Notes under the pieces: generated by a model
What the model was told of the DNA's origin: nothing
Database searches by the model: none
Seen by the model: the letters and a program-made list of their open reading frames with translations, nothing else
Made by a program: the position numbers and the translations under genes
Origin: Blautia sp.
Lineage (GTDB): Bacteria; Bacillota; Clostridia; Lachnospirales; Lachnospiraceae
Length of the DNA: 56,134 nt
Assembly: GCA_029257775.1 (NCBI GenBank)
Contig: JARIAQ010000018.1
Span: forward strand, 1-56,134
Direction: 5' to 3'
Shown: piece after piece, positions 43,287 to 52,036 of the stretch
Numbering within the stretch: the first letter of the stretch is position 1
Layout of the letters: every line of letters starts with the position of its first letter

Positions 43287-44387
43287 ATGAATAGAACAAT
43301 GAAAAAGCTGTTATGTCTTACAACAGCCGGTGTGTTGGGATTATCTGCAATGGCAGGCTGTGGAAGCAAGAAGATAGATGGTACAAAACCACTTTTAACA
43401 GGAAAAGAAGATACGGTTACTCTTGGCACAGGAAATTTAGTACTTCGTATGAATCAGGTACAGATGATGTCTTATATGTCCATGATGGGCGGTGGGACAG
43501 CAGGCATGTGGGAACAGAAGACAGAAGACGGAAAGACTTATGCAGAACAGACAAAGGATAGTGTAGTTCAGCAGTTAAAGGATATGATGCTGTTAAAAGA
43601 ACATGGAGCAGATTATGATGTTTCCATTTCTGATGAAGAAAAGAAGAATATAGAAGAAGCTGCTAAAAAGTTCATGGATGCTAATACGAAAGAAACTATT
43701 GAAAAGCTTTCTGTACAGCAATCAGATGTTGAGGAACTTTTAACATTGTTTACTTACCAGAATAAAATGTATGAACCAATGACTGCTGATGTAGATACCA
43801 ATGTAGAAGATTCAGAAGCGGCACAAAGTGCTATTACTTATTGCAAGGTGAGCATCGCAGATAAGACAAATGAAGATGGTACAACTACAGCTCTTACAGA
43901 TGAAGAAAAAAATGAAAAGAAAGCACAGGCACAGAGTCTTTTAGATAAGCTGTTAGCATCTGATGATCCGGCTATGGCAGATATGGACACTCTTGCAAAA
44001 GAAGTAGATGAAAATTTAAGTGCTATTGATACTACTTTTGGTGCAGAAGATACTTTGTTAGATGCGAAACTGCTGGAAGCTGCAAAGACACTTCAAAATG
44101 GACAGATTTATGAAAGTGTTGTAGAAGGTGAAAATGCTTATTATGTAGTTCGAATGGATCAGGTTCTGGATAGAGAAGCTACAGATGCAGCGAAAGAAAG
44201 AATTGTGAACGAGAGAAAACAGGAAGCATATCAGAAGCTTTTAGATGAATGGAAAGAAAAAACAGAAATTACGGTAAATAAAAAAGAATGGAAAAAAGTA
44301 ACACTCTCCGATAGCGATGTTTATACTTTAAAACAGCCGGAAGTAGAAGAAATACCAGAAGATACAACAGAGGGTACACAGGAATAA
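43287..44387 (+). CDS. PrsA/SurA-like foldase lipoprotein
   Basis: A 366-residue lipoprotein with its lipobox ending at C25 (LSAMAGC). The helical region around residues 85-150 (DSVVQQLKDMMLLKEHGADYDVSISDEE) resembles the SurA-type N-terminal chaperone domain. The later region (~175-300) resembles a degenerate parvulin prolyl isomerase domain. It probably helps fold secreted proteins at the membrane surface. GGAGGAAGTT precedes ATG. The tail is acidic. Enzymatic activity is uncertain. Confidence 0.8.
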   Translation: MNRTMKKLLCLTTAGVLGLSAMAGCGSKKIDGTKPLLTGKEDTVTLGTGNLVLRMNQVQMMSYMSMMGGGTAGMWEQKTEDGKTYAEQTKDSVVQQLKDMMLLKEHGADYDVSISDEEKKNIEEAAKKFMDANTKETIEKLSVQQSDVEELLTLFTYQNKMYEPMTADVDTNVEDSEAAQSAITYCKVSIADKTNEDGTTTALTDEEKNEKKAQAQSLLDKLLASDDPAMADMDTLAKEVDENLSAIDTTFGAEDTLLDAKLLEAAKTLQNGQIYESVVEGENAYYVVRMDQVLDREATDAAKERIVNERKQEAYQKLLDEWKEKTEITVNKKEWKKVTLSDSDVYTLKQPEVEEIPEDTTEGTQE

Positions 44388-44390
44388 AAG

Positions 44391-44431
44391 AAACCGGAAT
44401 CTTTCTCTTATGAGAGAGGTTCCGGTTTTTT
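44391..44431 (+). terminator. Terminator after the PrsA-like gene
   Basis: AAACCGGAA (44391-44399) pairs with TTCCGGTTT (44420-44428), with an inner TTTCTC/GAGAGA stem and a T run. Confidence 0.85.
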
Positions 44432-44643
44432 AGTGAGAAACCTTTTTTACACCCGAATATGTTTTAGGTCTAGAATCCGACAAATATTAATATAAGCAAA
44501 TGAATTTCAGTTTGCTTATATAGCATTTTAGTGGGTTATATTTACCACTTGTTTGAAAGGCTGAGACAGAATAAAAAATTTCATGTAGGATATGAGTTGT
44601 TTAATACAGATGCATAAAAAAGAAAAGTTAAAGGAACAAAAAT
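44432..44643 (+). other. Intergenic stretch with one hairpin and an IS-end-like word
   Basis: No gene is seen. ATATAAGCAAA (44490-44500) pairs perfectly with TTTGCTTATAT (44511-44521). TTTTAGGTCTAG (44462-44473) is identical to 12 bases inside the IS3-like remnant at 27450-27461. The stretch separates core genes from the accessory ABC/LytTR module and may be an insertion boundary. Confidence 0.4.
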
Positions 44644-44700
44644 ATGAGTACAAAATGTGCAAATAGCAAAAAGAAGCCTACAAATAGGGATATTAAATAA
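44644..44700 (+). CDS. Possible 18-residue basic peptide
   Basis: The frame MSTKCANSKKKPTNRDIK follows AAAGGAACAAAAAT, a fair ribosome site, and ends 63 bases before the ABC permease. It is basic, with one Cys and no hydrophobic core. It could be a small peptide handled by the ABC module, a leader ORF, or a chance frame. Confidence 0.3.
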   Translation: MSTKCANSKKKPTNRDIK

Positions 44701-44763
44701 AAGATAGATAGTGAAGGATTGAGATGAATTTTTTATTTCTTAAGATTTGAAAGGAGAAGGACA

Positions 44764-45444
44764 ATGATAAATAAGATTTATGCTTATACGGTATTAAATG
44801 TTAAATCTTTGCTTAAAGATAAAATTTCATTTGTGTGGTCTATATTATTACCTCTTATCATGTTTTTTATTAATGCAGAGAATATACATAATGAAAATGA
44901 GATAACCTATTGGTATGTATATATGGGTTTGTGCTCTTATATTTATGGGATAGGAGTGTACGCATTAGAATTAAAGGAGGAAGGAAGTTTTAGGATTATT
45001 TTCTCTATTAATAATTCATCAATAGCATTTTTTCTTGGGAATTTAGTTACACAGGTTATTTTTTCAAGTATTAGTATTTTATTTTTTGATATTGTGGTGA
45101 TTTTTGTAAAACAATTTTCAATAGTTAAAGTTATGTCCTATAGCATAAAATCTATAATTTTATGTCTTCCGTTTGCTCTTTTAGGGTATGGATTGACATT
45201 ATTTAGTAGATGTCATGTAAATACAATAAGAACTATTTTTACAATATTAATTTTTGGTATGTTTATGTTAATAGGAGTTCATTCATGGATTAATGTATAT
45301 AATCCTTTGTGGTATATTTCAAATTATATAATGAAACCAACTAAAAATAATGTAGAATCTTATATTTTATTTGCTTTGATATCTTGTGTAATTGGAATAG
45401 TAGGAATTATTCGTTTTAATCCGAATTCAAATGAAAGGAGGTAA
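44764..45444 (+). CDS. ABC-2 type transporter permease
   Basis: A 226-residue membrane protein with about six hydrophobic segments and an N-terminal cytoplasmic start (INKIYAYTVLNVKSLLKDKISFVWSILLPLIMFF), typical of small ABC-2 permeases. AAAGGAGAAGGACA precedes ATG. The ATPase starts five bases after the stop. Base composition is more A/T-rich than neighbouring core genes, suggesting an accessory origin. The substrate is unknown. LytTR-linked ABC pairs often export peptides or give resistance to them. Confidence 0.8.
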   Translation: MINKIYAYTVLNVKSLLKDKISFVWSILLPLIMFFINAENIHNENEITYWYVYMGLCSYIYGIGVYALELKEEGSFRIIFSINNSSIAFFLGNLVTQVIFSSISILFFDIVVIFVKQFSIVKVMSYSIKSIILCLPFALLGYGLTLFSRCHVNTIRTIFTILIFGMFMLIGVHSWINVYNPLWYISNYIMKPTKNNVESYILFALISCVIGIVGIIRFNPNSNERR

Positions 45445-45448
45445 AGTA

Positions 45449-46088
45449 ATGAACGAAGCAATAGAAATCCAAAATTTATGTTTACCATATATAAGAAAAA
45501 CTGTAAGTCTTGAAATGAATAGAGGATTAAACTATATAAAAGGAAGAAATGGAGCAGGAAAAACCCTTCTATTAGATTATATATCAGGAATACGGAAGCA
45601 AAAAAAGGCAAATATATTAGGAAATACCAGTGTTATATATATTAATCAAAGTATTTTTTTCTCAGATCGTCTTATAGGAGAAGATTTTTTAAAGTTTGTT
45701 TATAGACTGGGATGTAAGGAGCAAGAAAATTCTTATTTTTGGAAGTTTATTGAAAAGTTTTATGATTATAAGTGGGGAGAAACAGAAGTTAAAGCATTAT
45801 TGAAAAAACAATGGGGAATGATGTCTGGAGGTGAAAAAAAGTTTATATATATCGTTATTTTGCTTTCAATAGAGAGAATGGTATATATTAGATGAGCCCT
45901 TTGCGTTTTTGGATAAAGATAAAAAAGACATTATATGGAAGATGATAAATGAAAAAATTTTGAAAAAAAAGGGAATTATTTTAACATCCCATGAAAGCGA
46001 AATAAATAATTTAAATGAACCAGTGAATGTAATTGACATGGATGTGCTGGAAAGTATAGAAATTACAAAAAGATGTGATGTTTATTGA
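45449..46088 (+). pseudogene. ABC transporter ATPase with a frameshift at Walker B
   Basis: The first frame (45449-45895) has Walker A (GRNGAGKT) and the signature MMSGGEKKF, then stops after IERMVYIR. The next frame continues YILDEPFAFLDKDKKD, the Walker B and D-loop, then the switch region LTSHESE, ending at 46088. A one-base change within 45876-45893 joins them into about 212 residues. Upstream of that interval the second frame has a stop codon, so the shift must lie there. ATG 45449 follows AGGAGGTAAAGTA. It may be a true pseudogene, a phase-variable gene or a sequencing error. Confidence 0.85.
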
Positions 46089-46113
46089 ATTAGAAAAAAA
46101 AATATTTTATAAT
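46085..46113 (+). promoter_or_regulatory. Promoter for lytTR-DUF3021
   Basis: TTGAAT (46085-46090), a 17-base spacer and TATAAT (46108-46113) lie at the end of the ATPase frame, so the regulator pair can be expressed on its own. Confidence 0.7.
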
Positions 46114-46149
46114 GTATTTTATTAATTATATTAAAGGATGCTGAAATTT

Positions 46150-46584
46150 ATGGATGTGGAAATTAAATTAGTAAAGGATTTAGAAAGACCTTATGCTGTA
46201 ATATATACCGAGGTGATAGATGATGAAATCCAAAATATGGTATCTTTAATTGGGACTTCTAATGGGATTATAACGGCAATTCATAATGAGAGAACTCTTG
46301 TCCTAAAAGAGGGAGATGTTTATTTAATAAGAGTGGAAAATAAAGAAACGATAATTTATTGCAAAAGTAAGAGTTATGTTAGTAAAAAGCGTTTGTGTGA
46401 ATTGGAAAAGATATTAAAACATAATTTTATAAAAATTTCAAAAACTACGTTGATAAATGTAAACTATATCGAAGGTATTGAAGCAGCGTTTGGAGGAATG
46501 ATGTTATTAATAATGAAGAATGGATGTAAGGATTATGTTTCAAGAAAATATCTTCCGGATTTGAAGGCGTATTTAGGATTATAA
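46150..46584 (+). CDS. LytTR family DNA-binding regulator
   Basis: A 144-residue protein without a response-regulator receiver domain. The C-terminal ~95 residues form a LytTR domain (YLIRVENKETIIYCKSKSYVSKKRLCELEKIL through FIKISKTTLINVNYIEGIEAAFGGMMLLIMKNG). ATG 46150 follows AAAGGA by eleven bases. ATG 46138 abuts that site. It is paired with a DUF3021 membrane protein 12 bases later, a common LytTR-membrane-inhibitor arrangement, and probably controls the upstream ABC genes. Confidence 0.88.
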   Translation: MDVEIKLVKDLERPYAVIYTEVIDDEIQNMVSLIGTSNGIITAIHNERTLVLKEGDVYLIRVENKETIIYCKSKSYVSKKRLCELEKILKHNFIKISKTTLINVNYIEGIEAAFGGMMLLIMKNGCKDYVSRKYLPDLKAYLGL

Positions 46585-46596
46585 AGGAGATCTATC

Positions 46597-47028
46597 ATGA
46601 AAAGATTAGTAAATTTATTGATAAAGGGCATTGGAACTTCATTAGTAACTTTTACAATATTAGGGATAGTTTGGGATATAAAAAATGGTGGGAATTATAT
46701 TATGAATAATTGGAGTTATACAAAAATGGTTGTTGCAGCGATTATTGTAGGAATTGGTTTTGCTGTTCCAGCTTTAATTTATTATAATCCCAATATACCT
46801 TCCTGTATGAAAGTTCTTTTTCATATGGGATTAGGATGCACGATATTGTTAATAACTTCGTTTATAGTAGGATGGATTCCTATGTCATTAGGTCTTAAAG
46901 AATGTGTATTTACAGTAATGGTGGAATTATTAATTTCATTTATTTTATGGTTGTGCTTTACTTTATATTATAAAAGAGTAGCAAAAAGAATGAATGAGCA
47001 AATTAAAAATATGAAATCTAAAGAATAA
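46597..47028 (+). CDS. DUF3021 family membrane protein
   Basis: A 143-residue protein with four hydrophobic segments and a basic C-terminal tail (YYKRVAKRMNEQIKNMKSKE). DUF3021 proteins are usually encoded next to a receiver-less LytTR regulator and may hold it at the membrane. AAAGGAGATCTATC precedes ATG. It is the last gene of the module. Confidence 0.85.
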   Translation: MKRLVNLLIKGIGTSLVTFTILGIVWDIKNGGNYIMNNWSYTKMVVAAIIVGIGFAVPALIYYNPNIPSCMKVLFHMGLGCTILLITSFIVGWIPMSLGLKECVFTVMVELLISFILWLCFTLYYKRVAKRMNEQIKNMKSKE

Positions 47029-47035
47029 GGATTTT

Positions 47036-47090
47036 TTATAAGGCTATCACTTCGTATTTTTTAATAATGAAGGGATAGCCTTATAAGATT
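47036..47090. terminator. Bidirectional terminator
   Basis: TTATAAGGCTATC (47036-47048) pairs perfectly with GATAGCCTTATAA (47074-47086). It lies between the convergent DUF3021 and MATE genes. Confidence 0.75.
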
Positions 47091-47107
47091 ATCTATTAAG
47101 GAATCCT

Positions 47108-48457
47108 TTATTTTTCCAGTCCATGTATCCAGTCAGATTTTAAGAAATAAATAAGGAAAGTAATGGAACTTAAGGTCCACGTCAGTGGATAAGCCCAGAA
47201 AATAACTCGAATATCAGGTATAAATTTAACAGCAATCGTAATATAGGTTACGCGGATAATGCACCAACATACCAGCATAACAAACATAGGAATTGTTGAT
47301 TTTCCAGCACCACGCAAGATTCCCGCCATGCAGTGGGAAAATGCAAGAAGGAAGTAAAATAAAGCACCAATATGAGCCTGAGTTGTTCCGTATGAAATAA
47401 CTTGTGGAGTATCATTGAATGCGGCAAGGAATTCAGGAGCCATAGAGTAGATAATAACACCTACCAGCTCTGCCATAGTGATGGAGCAGATTACCCCAAA
47501 TACAGCTCCTTTTTTTGCTCTTTCATATTCCTTCGCGCCCAGATTTTGGCTGATAAAGGTAGTCAGTGCCAAGGCAAAGCAGGTAATGGGAAGAAAAGCA
47601 AAACCTTCTACTTTGGAATAAGAACCACAGCCTGCCATGGCCATTTGTCCGAACTTGTTAATATTGGACTGAACAACGACATTTGCCAGTGAAATAATGG
47701 AGTTTTGCAGTCCGGCAGGCAGACCATTGGAAATAATCTGACGAAGCATCAGCCAGTCTATACCAATACGGGAAGGATGTATTTTGTATTCTTCTGGACT
47801 TTTTAAAAGCTGTAAAAGACATAGTAAAGCACTGATAAACTGGGAAACCACTGTGGCAAAAGCAGCAGCGCCTACACCCATACCAAATCCCGCTACGAGA
47901 ATTAAATCAAGTACAATGTTAATAATAGAAGATATAATTAAATAAATTAAAGGATGTTTGCTGTCTCCTACAGATTGAAGAATTCCTACCAGAAAGTTAT
48001 ACATAACAAATGCTAGAGAACCGCAAAAATAAATACGGAAATAAGTTACAGAGTTTGGAAGAACTTCAGGTGGAGTTCCCATTAACACTAAAATTTGCGG
48101 TGCTGCAATTACACCTATGATAGTTAGTAAAATTCCTGATATAATACCGAGAGCTACAATGGTGTGAATGGCTCTTTGAACTAAATCAAATTTTTTTGCA
48201 CCGAAATATTTGGCGACGACAACACCGGCGCCAATGGCAAGACCATTGAAAAATCCCACCATGAGGAAAATTAAGTTTCCAGATGAACTTACAGCTGCCA
48301 GAGCACTGCTTCCAAGATAATTTCCTACAATTAGGGAATCGGCAGTATTGTAAAGTTGTTGAAATAAATTACCGAAAAATAAGGGGACGGCAAATGCAAT
48401 GATTTTTTTCCAGATAGGACCGCTTGTCATGAGCGTTGCTGAAGAACGATTGTCCAT
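47108..48457 (-). CDS. MATE family efflux transporter
   Basis: A 449-residue membrane transporter with about twelve helices and typical MATE segments: FFGNLFQQLYNTADSLIVGNYLGSSALAAV at the start and a matching second-half motif. AATGGAGGCATTACAACT precedes ATG. It closely resembles the pump at 3546-4877 in layout, but regulation appears independent. A divergent EndoQ-like gene starts 111 bases away. The substrate is unknown. Confidence 0.93.
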   Translation of the reverse strand: MDNRSSATLMTSGPIWKKIIAFAVPLFFGNLFQQLYNTADSLIVGNYLGSSALAAVSSSGNLIFLMVGFFNGLAIGAGVVVAKYFGAKKFDLVQRAIHTIVALGIISGILLTIIGVIAAPQILVLMGTPPEVLPNSVTYFRIYFCGSLAFVMYNFLVGILQSVGDSKHPLIYLIISSIINIVLDLILVAGFGMGVGAAAFATVVSQFISALLCLLQLLKSPEEYKIHPSRIGIDWLMLRQIISNGLPAGLQNSIISLANVVVQSNINKFGQMAMAGCGSYSKVEGFAFLPITCFALALTTFISQNLGAKEYERAKKGAVFGVICSITMAELVGVIIYSMAPEFLAAFNDTPQVISYGTTQAHIGALFYFLLAFSHCMAGILRGAGKSTIPMFVMLVCWCIIRVTYITIAVKFIPDIRVIFWAYPLTWTLSSITFLIYFLKSDWIHGLEK

Positions 48458-48568
48458 AGTTGTAATGCCTCCATTTTGATACTATAATTGAATGGATATT
48501 GAGATTAAATACCATATTAATTAGTATAAAGATACTGTAAGGGAAAAGCAAGTATTGAGGAGAAAATT

Positions 48569-49804
48569 ATGTTGATAACAGATTTGCATATACATTCTAA
48601 ATTTTCCAGAGCCACCAGCAAAGATTGTGATTTAGAGCATCTGGAAATGTGGGCTAGAAAGAAAGGAATACATATTTTGGGAACTGGAGATTTTACCCAT
48701 CCTCGCTGGCAAGAAGAAATGATGGAAAAATTAGAGCCTGCAGAAGATGGTCTGTACTGTTTAAAACGAGAATATCGAATTTCAGATGGATTTGTACCAG
48801 AAAGGATAACGCCCAGATTTGCAGTTACAGGAGAAATTAGTTCCATTTACAAAAAAGGAGGAAAAACGAGACGTGTTCACAGTCTGCTGATTCTTCCAGG
48901 TTTGGAGGAGGCAGAACAGCTGTCAAAGAAATTAGAGAAAATTGGAAATCTTCAGTCAGATGGACGTCCGATTTTAGGATTACCATGTAAAGATTTACTG
49001 GAGATGTTACTTGAAACAACGCAAAAGGGAATTTATGTGCCCGCACATATTTGGACTCCGCATTTTTCCATGATGGGAGCATTTTCTGCATTTTCTTCTC
49101 CAGAAGAATGTTTTGAGGAACTAACACCTTATATTCATGCGGTGGAGACAGGATTATCTTCGGATCCTGCCATGAATTGGAGAGTCCCTGTATTGGAAAA
49201 TATGCAACTTATTTCCAATTCTGATGCACATTCTCCGTCAAAACTTGGCAGAGAGGCAAATTTAATGGAGATAGAGATGTCTTACAATGGATTGGAAAAA
49301 GCAATTCAAACAGGGGAAGGACTTCATGGAACCATAGAATTTTATCCGGAAGAAGGAAAATATCACCTTGACGGACATAGAAAGTGTCAGGTGTGTCTTA
49401 CTCCAAAACAGACAAAAGAACAGGGTGGTATATGCCCGGTTTGTGGAAAAAAACTGACGGTAGGTGTACTGCATAGAATAGAAGAACTGGCGGATAAAGA
49501 AGAAGGATATAGAAAAGCCCAGGCAAAGCCTTTTGAAAAACTGGTTCCTTTAATGGAAATCATCGCAGAAGACATGGGGTATTCGACTGCGTCTAAAAGA
49601 GTTTTTCAGAAATATCAACAAGCATTGGTAAATCTAGGCACAGAGTTTGAAATTTTAAGAGAAGTTCCGTTAGAGGATATTAAGGCAGAGCTTGGAGAAA
49701 ATATTGCAGAGGGAATTTTTCATATTCGAAATGATGAGGTACAGTGTAATCCGGGATTTGACGGAGAATATGGGAAGATAAAAGTCATAGGGCTTACGAA
49801 GTGA
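48569..49804 (+). CDS. Endonuclease Q (EndoQ)-like PHP-domain nuclease
   Basis: A 411-residue protein with an N-terminal PHP metal-dependent phosphoesterase domain (TDLHIHSKFSRATS, GTGDFTHPRW, PAHIWTPHF, SNSDAHSPS). A zinc finger follows near residue 273 (CQVCLTP and CPVCGKKL), then a basic VLHRIEELAD segment. This is the EndoQ plan, which cleaves DNA 5' of deaminated bases or abasic sites. It is known best from archaea and some bacteria. GAGGAGAAAATT precedes ATG. It probably works in DNA repair in the cytoplasm. Confidence 0.88.
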   Translation: MLITDLHIHSKFSRATSKDCDLEHLEMWARKKGIHILGTGDFTHPRWQEEMMEKLEPAEDGLYCLKREYRISDGFVPERITPRFAVTGEISSIYKKGGKTRRVHSLLILPGLEEAEQLSKKLEKIGNLQSDGRPILGLPCKDLLEMLLETTQKGIYVPAHIWTPHFSMMGAFSAFSSPEECFEELTPYIHAVETGLSSDPAMNWRVPVLENMQLISNSDAHSPSKLGREANLMEIEMSYNGLEKAIQTGEGLHGTIEFYPEEGKYHLDGHRKCQVCLTPKQTKEQGGICPVCGKKLTVGVLHRIEELADKEEGYRKAQAKPFEKLVPLMEIIAEDMGYSTASKRVFQKYQQALVNLGTEFEILREVPLEDIKAELGENIAEGIFHIRNDEVQCNPGFDGEYGKIKVIGLTK

Positions 49805-49846
49805 AAATATTGAAGAAGCGCCATGAGGAAACGAAAGAATTGGTAT

Positions 49847-49904
49847 GGCATAGTGGAATAACTCTGCACTTTGATATCAGCTGTGCAGAAATATTCCTTA
49901 TGCC
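49847..49904. other. Large structured palindrome between EndoQ and TSCPD genes
   Basis: Three stacked arms pair around a 13-base loop: GGCAT with ATGCC (outer), GGAATA with TATTCC (middle) and CTGCAC with GTGCAG (inner), separated by small internal loops. It lies between convergent genes and may act as a bidirectional terminator, though T runs are weak. Another structured RNA is possible. Confidence 0.5.
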
Positions 49905-49924
49905 CTTTAAGATATTGGGAATGA

Positions 49925-50167
49925 TTAAGCTCTGGCTTCTTCTAAAGCTTTTGCCAGCTGGTCTGGACATGAAGTTCCTCTGCCATTACAGTCAGTTCCT
50001 TTTAATCTTTGAATAACATCATCGATTTTCATTCCCTGGACAAGACTTGCAATACCCTGAGTATTACCGTTGCAGCCACCATTGAATTTTACAGATTTTA
50101 CAACATCACCTTCAACTTCGAATTCAATAGAACGCGCGCATACGCCTTTTGTTTTATATACAGCCAT
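49925..50167 (-). CDS. TIGR03905-type TSCPD domain protein
   Basis: An 80-residue protein with conserved cysteines in GVCARSIEF, NGGCNGNTQG and the diagnostic RGTSCPDQLAKAL. The domain also occurs at the C-terminus of some ribonucleotide reductases, where it may bind a metal. The free-standing version has unknown function. AAAGGAGGATTTTTAA precedes ATG. It is convergent with the EndoQ gene and divergent from mtnN. Confidence 0.9.
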   Translation of the reverse strand: MAVYKTKGVCARSIEFEVEGDVVKSVKFNGGCNGNTQGIASLVQGMKIDDVIQRLKGTDCNGRGTSCPDQLAKALEEARA

Positions 50168-50313
50168 TTAAAAATCCTCCTTTGTTTCGTTTGTGTGAAT
50201 TATAGCATGATTGAAAAAAAACGTAAAGACAAAGAAACAACTAGCACCAGAGGAAAGATTATGTTAAAGTGAAAGGCAGAGAATATTATTTTATAGGAAA
50301 GGTGAAAAAGGTT

Positions 50314-51012
50314 ATGAATATCATTGGAATTATCGGTGCTATGGAAGAAGAAGTAGAACTGTTGAAAGAAAAAATGACAGATACAGTAATTGTGGAAAAA
50401 GCAGGAATGAAGTTTGTAAAAGGACATCTAAAAGGACAGACAGCGGTTGTAGTTCGATCTGGTATTGGAAAGGTAAATGCAGGTATTTGCACACAAATTT
50501 TAGCAGATGAATTTCAGGTTGAGGCTGTTATCAATACAGGAATAGCGGGTTCTCTAAAGGCAGAAATTAATATTGGAGATATTGTACTGTCTACAGATAC
50601 TATGCAGCATGATGTAGATGCCAGAGAGTTTGGCTATCCTTTGGGGCAGATTCCACGTATGGAAACTTTGGCATTTCCTGCAGATGAAACCTTAAGAAAG
50701 TTAGCGAAGGAAGTATGCCAGCAGGTTAATCCTGATATTCAGGTGTTTGAAGGGCGTGTTGCCAGCGGTGATCAGTTTGTAGCAGATAAAGAAATAAAGA
50801 ACAGAATTATTGAAAATACCCAGGCCTATTGTACAGAGATGGAAGGGGCTGCTATTGGACAGGCTGCGTATTTAAATAAAATTCCATATTTGGTAATTCG
50901 TGCCATTTCCGATAAAGCAGATGATAGTGCTCATGTAGACTATCCAACATTTGAAAGACAGGCAATTCGTCATACAGTAAATCTTGTCAGTAGTATGATG
51001 GAGAGATTATAA
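50314..51012 (+). CDS. mtnN: 5'-methylthioadenosine/S-adenosylhomocysteine nucleosidase
   Basis: A 232-residue cytoplasmic nucleosidase that removes adenine from methylthioadenosine and S-adenosylhomocysteine, feeding methyl-cycle recycling. The start MNIIGIIGAMEEEV, the substrate Glu in EMEGAAIGQAAY and the catalytic Asp in RAISDKADDSAHVD are present. ATG 50314 follows GAAAGGTG. The longer frame lacks a ribosome site. Confidence 0.95.
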   Translation: MNIIGIIGAMEEEVELLKEKMTDTVIVEKAGMKFVKGHLKGQTAVVVRSGIGKVNAGICTQILADEFQVEAVINTGIAGSLKAEINIGDIVLSTDTMQHDVDAREFGYPLGQIPRMETLAFPADETLRKLAKEVCQQVNPDIQVFEGRVASGDQFVADKEIKNRIIENTQAYCTEMEGAAIGQAAYLNKIPYLVIRAISDKADDSAHVDYPTFERQAIRHTVNLVSSMMERL

Positions 51013-51067
51013 AGCAGTTATCTGCATAAACTGTCGTTTTTGACGGGGATTTGACGAGCGAATTTTG

Positions 51068-51096
51068 TTTCCAAAAAGGGGCAGGTGCTATATAAT
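51068..51096 (+). promoter_or_regulatory. Promoter for the unknown membrane protein gene
   Basis: TATAAT (51091-51096) has a weak -35, TTTCCA (51068-51073), 17 bases upstream. Confidence 0.5.
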
Positions 51097-51160
51097 AGAG
51101 TTCATAGATTAAAGTGCTGCAGAATATAAAATATCTGTGTGCCGAAAATGAGGAGGAGCT

Positions 51161-51871
51161 ATGGAGTACCTGATTTGTTATTATGGGACATGCCTTATGG
51201 GGCTTTTCAGCATCGTAAGTATGCTGGCTATTTACACAAGTAACAAAAGAGTATGGAAGGAATCGAAAAACCCAGTACAAGCAAAAGACAAATGGACAAT
51301 AAACTTTATTGAAGAACATCAAAAAATGTTAAAAGATAAGATACAGATACATAACCCGGCTGTTTATGTAATGAAGCGAATGAGAGGACGAAAGATAGGA
51401 CCATGGAGTATGCACCAGATTAAGGGCATTTCTTGGATTACTTTGTGCCTCTCATTTTTATTTGCAGGAGCACAGTTTTTTCTTATGGGAGAAAACGGCA
51501 ATAAGGTAGTGAAAATTTTTCTATTGAATATAGAAATTTCTAAAGTGAATCTTACGATTTTTACTACGATTGGAATTGGAATTGTACTGTTTGGATTAAA
51601 AATACTGACAGGAACAGGATATTATGAGGAAGAAATTGAAACAAATTTGTTGGATTATGTGGAAAATTATTGTAAAGAACCTGAAAAAGTAGTTACTCCA
51701 AGGAAAACAGAAAAATCAGTGGAAGATTCTAAAAAAGAGGAAATTTTAAAAGAAATAGAGCAGGGGATTTTGGAAACAGCAGCCACAGACAGCCGTTATT
51801 CACATTTGCTGGATAAAGAGGAGAAAGCGATTGTGAAAGATGTGGTAAAAGAATTTTTGGGAGGAAATTAA
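51161..51871 (+). CDS. Membrane protein of unknown function
   Basis: A 236-residue protein not recognised by family. It has an N-terminal hydrophobic segment (~1-25), a basic linker with MKRMRGRKIGPW (~71-82), two further membrane segments (~88-110 and ~125-145), and a charged coiled-coil-like C-terminal half. The end LDKEEKAIVKDVVKEFLGGN is well defined and may bind a partner. AGGAGGAGCT precedes ATG. The gene has its own promoter. A tandem 17-base duplication overlaps its stop. Confidence 0.75.
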   Translation: MEYLICYYGTCLMGLFSIVSMLAIYTSNKRVWKESKNPVQAKDKWTINFIEEHQKMLKDKIQIHNPAVYVMKRMRGRKIGPWSMHQIKGISWITLCLSFLFAGAQFFLMGENGNKVVKIFLLNIEISKVNLTIFTTIGIGIVLFGLKILTGTGYYEEEIETNLLDYVENYCKEPEKVVTPRKTEKSVEDSKKEEILKEIEQGILETAATDSRYSHLLDKEEKAIVKDVVKEFLGGN

Positions 51872-51902
51872 AAACAATAGGAAATTAAAAACAATAGGAA
51901 AT
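51862..51902 (+). repeat. 17-bp tandem duplication
   Basis: AGGAAATTAAAAACAAT occurs at 51862-51878 and 51879-51895, with a partial third copy (51896-51902). The first copy contains the TAA stop of the preceding gene. It is probably a replication-slippage duplication. Confidence 0.9.
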
Positions 51903-51917
51903 ATGAATGGAAATAAG

Positions 51918-51958
51918 AAACCTTCTTTGGTGAAATTAATCACCTAAGGGGGTTTTTT
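51918..51958 (+). terminator. Terminator before the CDF gene
   Basis: AACCTTCTTTGGTGA pairs with TCACCTAAGGGGGTT with small mismatches and is followed by T6. Confidence 0.75.
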
Positions 51959-52036
51959 AATGTTTCTGAAAAGTACATGACATGTTATAGGGAAAGTGTT
52001 AAGATAGAGAGAATATAATTTGGAGGGAATGAGAAT

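Noticed and set aside
49801-50016. 71-codon plus-strand frame overlapping the EndoQ stop by GTGA
   Set aside because: Its second half lies antisense to the well-supported TSCPD gene, it crosses the palindrome at 49847-49904, and it has no recognisable domain or own ribosome site.
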